Assembly: GCA_949752795.1 (NCBI GenBank)
Contig: OX457075.1
Coordinates: 1,922,001 to 1,986,000 of the forward strand
Source of the DNA: Hyperoodon ampullatus
Taxonomy: Eukaryota; Chordata; Mammalia; Artiodactyla; Ziphiidae
Reading direction: 5' to 3'
Length of the DNA: 64,000 bases
Positions 60,272-64,000 of the stretch are shown in pieces (position 1 is the stretch's first letter; each line of letters begins with the position of its first letter). A model generated the notes under the pieces. The model saw only the letters and a program-made list of their open reading frames with translations. It was not told the DNA's origin and did no database searches. A program made the position numbers and the translations under genes.

Positions 60272-61690
60272 AAAGAAAGAAATGAAATTGAAACAAAGAA
60301 AACAATAACAAAGATCAATAAAACTAAAAGCTGTTTCTTTGAGAAGATAAACAGGATTGATAAACTTTTAGTCAGACTCATCAAGAAAAAGGGAGAAGAC
60401 TCAAATCAATAAAATTAGAAATGAAAAAGGAGAAGTAACAACTGACACTGCAGAAATACAATGGATCATGAGAGATCACTACAAGCAACTGTATGCCAAT
60501 AAAATGGACAACCTGGAAGAAATGGACAAATTCTTAGAAAAGCACGATATTCTGAGACTGAAACAGGAAGAAATAGAAAATAGAAACAGACCAAACACAA
60601 GCACTGAAATTGAGACTGTGATTAAAACTCTTCCAACAAACAAAAGCCCAGAACCAGATGGCTTCACAGGTGAATTCTATCAAACATTTAGAGAAGAGCT
60701 AACACCCTTCTCAAACTCTTCCAAAATATAGCAGAGGGAGGAACACTCCCAAATTTATCTATGAGGCCACCATCACCCTGTTACCAAAATGAGACAAAGT
60801 TGTCACAAAGAAAGAAAACTGCAGGCTAGTGTCACTGATGTACATAGATGCAAAACTCCTCAACACAATGCTAGCAAACAGAATCCAACAGCACATTAAA
60901 AGGATCATACACCATTATCAAGTGGGGTTTATTCCAGCAATGCAAGGATTCTTCAATATATGCAAATCAATCAACGTGGTATACCATATTAACAAATTGA
61001 AGGAGAAAAACCATATGATCATCTCAATACATGTAGAGAAAGCTTTCAACAAAATTCAACACCCATTTATGATAAAAACCCTGCAAAAAGCAGGCATAGA
61101 GGGAACTTTCCTCAACCTAATAAAGGCCATATATGACAAACCCACAGCCAACATCACCCTCAATGGTGAAAAACTGAAACCATTTCCACTAAGATCAGGA
61201 ATAAGACAACGTTCCCCACTCTCACCACTATTATTCAACATAATTTTGGAAGTTTTAGCCACAGAAATCAGAAAAGAAAAAGAAATAAAAGGAATCCAAA
61301 TCGGAAAAGAAGTAAAGTTGACACTGTTTGCAAATAACATGGTACTATACATAAAGAATCCTAAGGACACTACCAGAAAACTACTAGAGCTAATCAATGA
61401 ATTTGGTAAAGTAGCAGGATACAAAATTAATGCACAGAAATCTCTTACATTCCTAACACTAATGATGAAAAATCTGAAAGAGAAATTAAGGAAGCACTCC
61501 CATTCACCATTGCAACCAAAAGAATAAAATACCTAGAAATAAATCTAACTAATGAGACATAAGACCTGCGTACAGAAAACTATAACACACTGATGATAGA
61601 AATTAAAGATGATATAAACAGATGGAGAGATATACCATGGTTTTGGATTGGAAGAATCAACATTGTGAAAATGACTATACTACTTAATAC
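60272..61690 (+). pseudogene. L1 ORF2 RT fragment (copy N), no 5' or 3' end; FADD changed to FANN
   Basis: The piece covers the end of the endonuclease-RT linker, the RT and the start of the thumb. The longest frame, 60829-61527 (232 codons), includes [19 protein letters not shown] and the motif FANNM at 61327-61341, where both catalytic Asp codons (GAT, GAC) have become Asn (AAT, AAC). It breaks off after TTGTGAAAATGACTATACTAC with no tail, so the 3' half was lost by deletion or rearrangement. Confidence 0.9.
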
Positions 61691-62034
61691 TTGCTTTTAA
61701 CACTTTGCCTCAGGCTCTGATTTCTGGAGAAACCTAGATAGTGTTTGATTGGCATGTAGTGTCATGGTAATGAATGAGATCATCCAGGAGAAAATGTGTA
61801 CATTGAGAAGAGAAAGTACCCCAAAACTAAGGCACCACAACCTTTCTTTAAAAGTGAAAGACAGAAAGCACTTTTGAGTGAGGAGACAAAGAAGAAATAG
61901 TTAACGAGTTAGGAGGGAAATCAGGAGATGATGGGCTATGGAAGACAAACAAAAAAGTGTGTTTCTAGAAGGAAATGATAGATAATGTTGATAGCTGCAG
62001 AGATATAAAGGACTATAAATAAAATAAGAGCTAA
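61691..62034. other. Non-coding, unplaced
   Basis: No gene or recognised repeat between the broken end of L1 N and the start of L1 O. Confidence 0.4.
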
Positions 62035-62351
62035 TTTTTATCAAAGAGCTAGCTTTTGGTTTTGTTATTTTCTCTATTGTTTTTCTGTTTCCAATTTCAT
62101 TGATTTCTTCCCTGATTTTTATTATGCTTTTTCTTCTGCTTTCTGTAGGTTAATATTGCTATTCTTTTTCTAGTTTCCTAAGGTTAAAACTTAAGTTACT
62201 GTTTTTAGGTCTTTATTCTTTTCTCCATTTAGTGTTATAAATTTCTCTCTAAGCACTGTGCATTCCACAAATTTTGATAGATTGTATTTCACTTTCCACT
62301 TTTCTCAAGATTTCTTGTTTAGCTCTCATGTTATTAAAAGTGTGTCATTTA

Positions 62352-62709
62352 TGATACAAATAAACTTATTTACCAAACAGAAACAGACTCACGGACTTAG
62401 AGAATCAATTTATGGTTATGTGCGAGAGGAGTATAGGAGGGGAGGGATAGATTGGGAGTTTGGGATTGACATATACACACTGCTATATTTAAAGTAGATA
62501 ACCAACAAGGACCTACTGTATAGCACAGGAAATTCTGCTCAATAATCTGTAATAACCTCAATGGGAAAAGAACTTGAAAAAGAATAGATACATGTAGAAT
62601 ATCTACATGTATTCAGTATAACTGAATCACTTTGTTGTACACCTGACACAAACACCACATTGTTAATCAACTATGCTCCAATATGAAACAAAAATTTTAA
62701 AAGATAAAC
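62352..62709 (+). mobile_element. L1 3' UTR insertion (copy P)
   Basis: Only the 3' UTR is present: GATACAAATAAACTTATTTA, GACCTACTGTATAGCACAGG, GTTGTACACCTGACACAAAC, and a short A-rich end. It is the second kind of 3' end, as in I. The TSD is TAAAAGTGTGTCATTTA at 62335-62351 and TAAATGTGTGTCATTTA at 62710-62726, 16 of 17 alike. Confidence 0.93.
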
Positions 62710-63887
62710 TAAATGTGTGTCATTTAATCTCCAAAGGCATTGAGATTTTCCAGCTGTCTTTCTGTTATTAATTTCTAGTTTAATTCATTATGGTTTGAGA
62801 ACATATATTGATTCCCCTTTTTTAATTAATAAAGAGCATTTTATGGCCCAGAATGTGGTCTTTCTTGGTGGATGTTCCATGTGAGCTTCAGAGCAATGCA
62901 TATTGTGCTATTATTGTATATAGTCTATTAATGGCAATTAGATCCAATTGATTGATTCTGTGGCTCAGTTCAATTGATTTTTTATCTACTGGATCTGTCA
63001 ATTATTGATAGAAAGGAGTTGATGTCTCCAACTATAAGTAGATTCTCTATTTCTTCTTGCAGTTTTTTCAGTTTTTCCTTCATATATATTGATGATTTGT
63101 TGTTAGGCACATGCACAGCTTTACTTAAAGAATTGACCCCTGTATCATTATGTTCTTTTGTATTCCTGATAATTTTCCTTATTCTGAGCAGGCTTTGTCT
63201 AATACTAATATTACCACTTCAGCTTTCTTTTGATTTATGTTAGTAAAGGAATATTTCTTCATCCCTTTACTTTTTTTTTCTTGGTCTTAGCTATTCTAGG
63301 ACCCATCAGTTAACATATAAATTTTAGAATAAGCTTGTCTGTATCTACATAAAATAAAAGTAAAATAAGTACAACAAAAAGTACTTCCTGAAATATTGAT
63401 AGGAATTTCATTACACTTATATATCAATCTGGGAAGAATTGACACTATGTTGAGTCTTCCAATCCACAAACAGAGTATGTCTCTGCAGGGCAGATCTACT
63501 GGTGACAAATACTCTTAGTTTTTGTCTTTCTGGGCATGTCTTTATTCTCCTTCACTTTTCATGGATAAATTTGCTGGATACAGAATTCAAGATTTGTGGG
63601 TTTATTCTTTCAAACCATTAAATATCTTTCATTACTTCTTGCATGGTTTCTGAAAAGAAGTCCACTATAATTCTTGTTTTTCTTTAGTGTGTAAGGTGGG
63701 GTTTTTTCCCCCTCTAGCTTCTTTCAAGATTTTCTCTTTGTCTCTGTTCCTTCTGCAGTTATCCATTTTTGGATATTTATTATGTGTGTTATTCTCTGAG
63801 ATTTCTGGATCTGTGTTTTAGTGTCTGTCATTAATTTTGGAAAATATATATTCAGCCATTATTACTTCAAATATTTCTCTGCTTCTC

Positions 63888-63930
63888 TCGTTCTTTCTTC
63901 CTTCCTTCCTTTCTTTCTTTCTTCTTCTTC
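63888..63930 (+). repeat. Short pyrimidine tract (CCTT/CTTT)
   Basis: Low-complexity run within L1 O. Confidence 0.9.
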
Positions 63931-64000
63931 TGGTATTCCAATTACATTTATGTTGTATCTTTTACAATTGCCCTGCGGTTCATGAATATTCTTTATTATT

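Larger units (their letters stand above)
62035..64000 (-). mobile_element. Old L1 (copy O), minus strand, runs off the window
   Basis: The minus strand carries diverged ORF2 from the RT linker through the endonuclease (62727-63300) and then, towards 64000, ORF1-like sequence (TGGATACAGAATTCAAGATT and AGCCATTATTACTTCAAATA on the plus strand). It is interrupted by L1 P (62352-62709). No useful open frame remains. Confidence 0.8.

Noticed and set aside
1..64000. CRISPR array, bacterial operon or plasmid features
   Set aside because: No spaced direct repeats, no ribosome binding sites and no dense coding; SINE and L1 content shows mammalian DNA.
62035..64000. L1 O as the continuation of L1 G after the J-N insertions
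   Set aside because: The two overlap in L1 coordinates (both hold the RT linker and endonuclease end), so they are separate copies.

Overview
This window looks like non-coding nuclear DNA from a cetartiodactyl mammal, most probably a whale or dolphin. Six copies of a tRNA-Glu-derived SINE are present. They open with a GGGCTTCCCTGG-type head, carry pol III A and B boxes, and have a 3' body typical of the CHR family of cetaceans and hippos. I see no BovB or Bov-tA repeats of the ruminant type. I found no host protein-coding gene, rRNA, functional tRNA or CRISPR. By my boundaries LINE-1 (L1) fills roughly four fifths of the window, so the content is essentially stacked retrotransposition events. 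Such L1 density would suit a sex chromosome or a gene desert, but that is inference.

Layout. 1-7180: an old hAT-type fragment, a minus-strand SINE, an old L1 3' end, three LTRs (3054-3824, 4535-5050, 5388-5862), a tRNA-Glu-like fossil (3865-3937) and an 87-bp L1 tail. 7195-14343: a full-length minus-strand L1 (A) with a perfect 15-bp target-site duplication (TSD). 14359-16640: an ERV-L-like dUTPase remnant, a MaLR-type LTR and a striking 32-bp hairpin. 16646-17640: a twin-primed L1 (B). 18545-18983: a second copy of the 4535 LTR. 18984-35035: plus-strand L1 C, split by a 9.2-kb minus-strand L1 (D), which itself holds a SINE and a 5'-inverted L1 (E). 35036-41708: old L1 pieces holding a SINE plus L1 block (I). 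41709-51949: an old L1 (J) split by a complete-length plus-strand L1 (K, 44505-51748). 51950-61690: L1 L, M and N in a row. 62035-64000: an old minus-strand L1 (O) with a short L1 (P) inside.

How it fits together. L1 ORF1 and ORF2 are the only coding sequences I recognise, and every copy is broken. The RT motif FADD survives in A only in part, is intact in C, D, K and L, is FAGD in I and FANN in N. The SINEs depend on the L1 machinery in trans, and their TSDs record this. Two kinds of L1 3' end occur: one ending in GCAGAAACTAA plus an A-rich tail, the other in CACCTGAAATTAAT-type sequence.

The most useful observations are a probable 227-bp 3' transduction carried by L1 D, two twin-priming inversions that can be read to the base, antisense open frames in the L1 5' UTRs that share an end point (compare primate ORF0), a SINE-L1 block within one TSD, the near-perfect hairpin, and L1 C, whose two flanks do not match. 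I did not find a convincing new molecular system; the interest is in the record of insertions and rearrangements.
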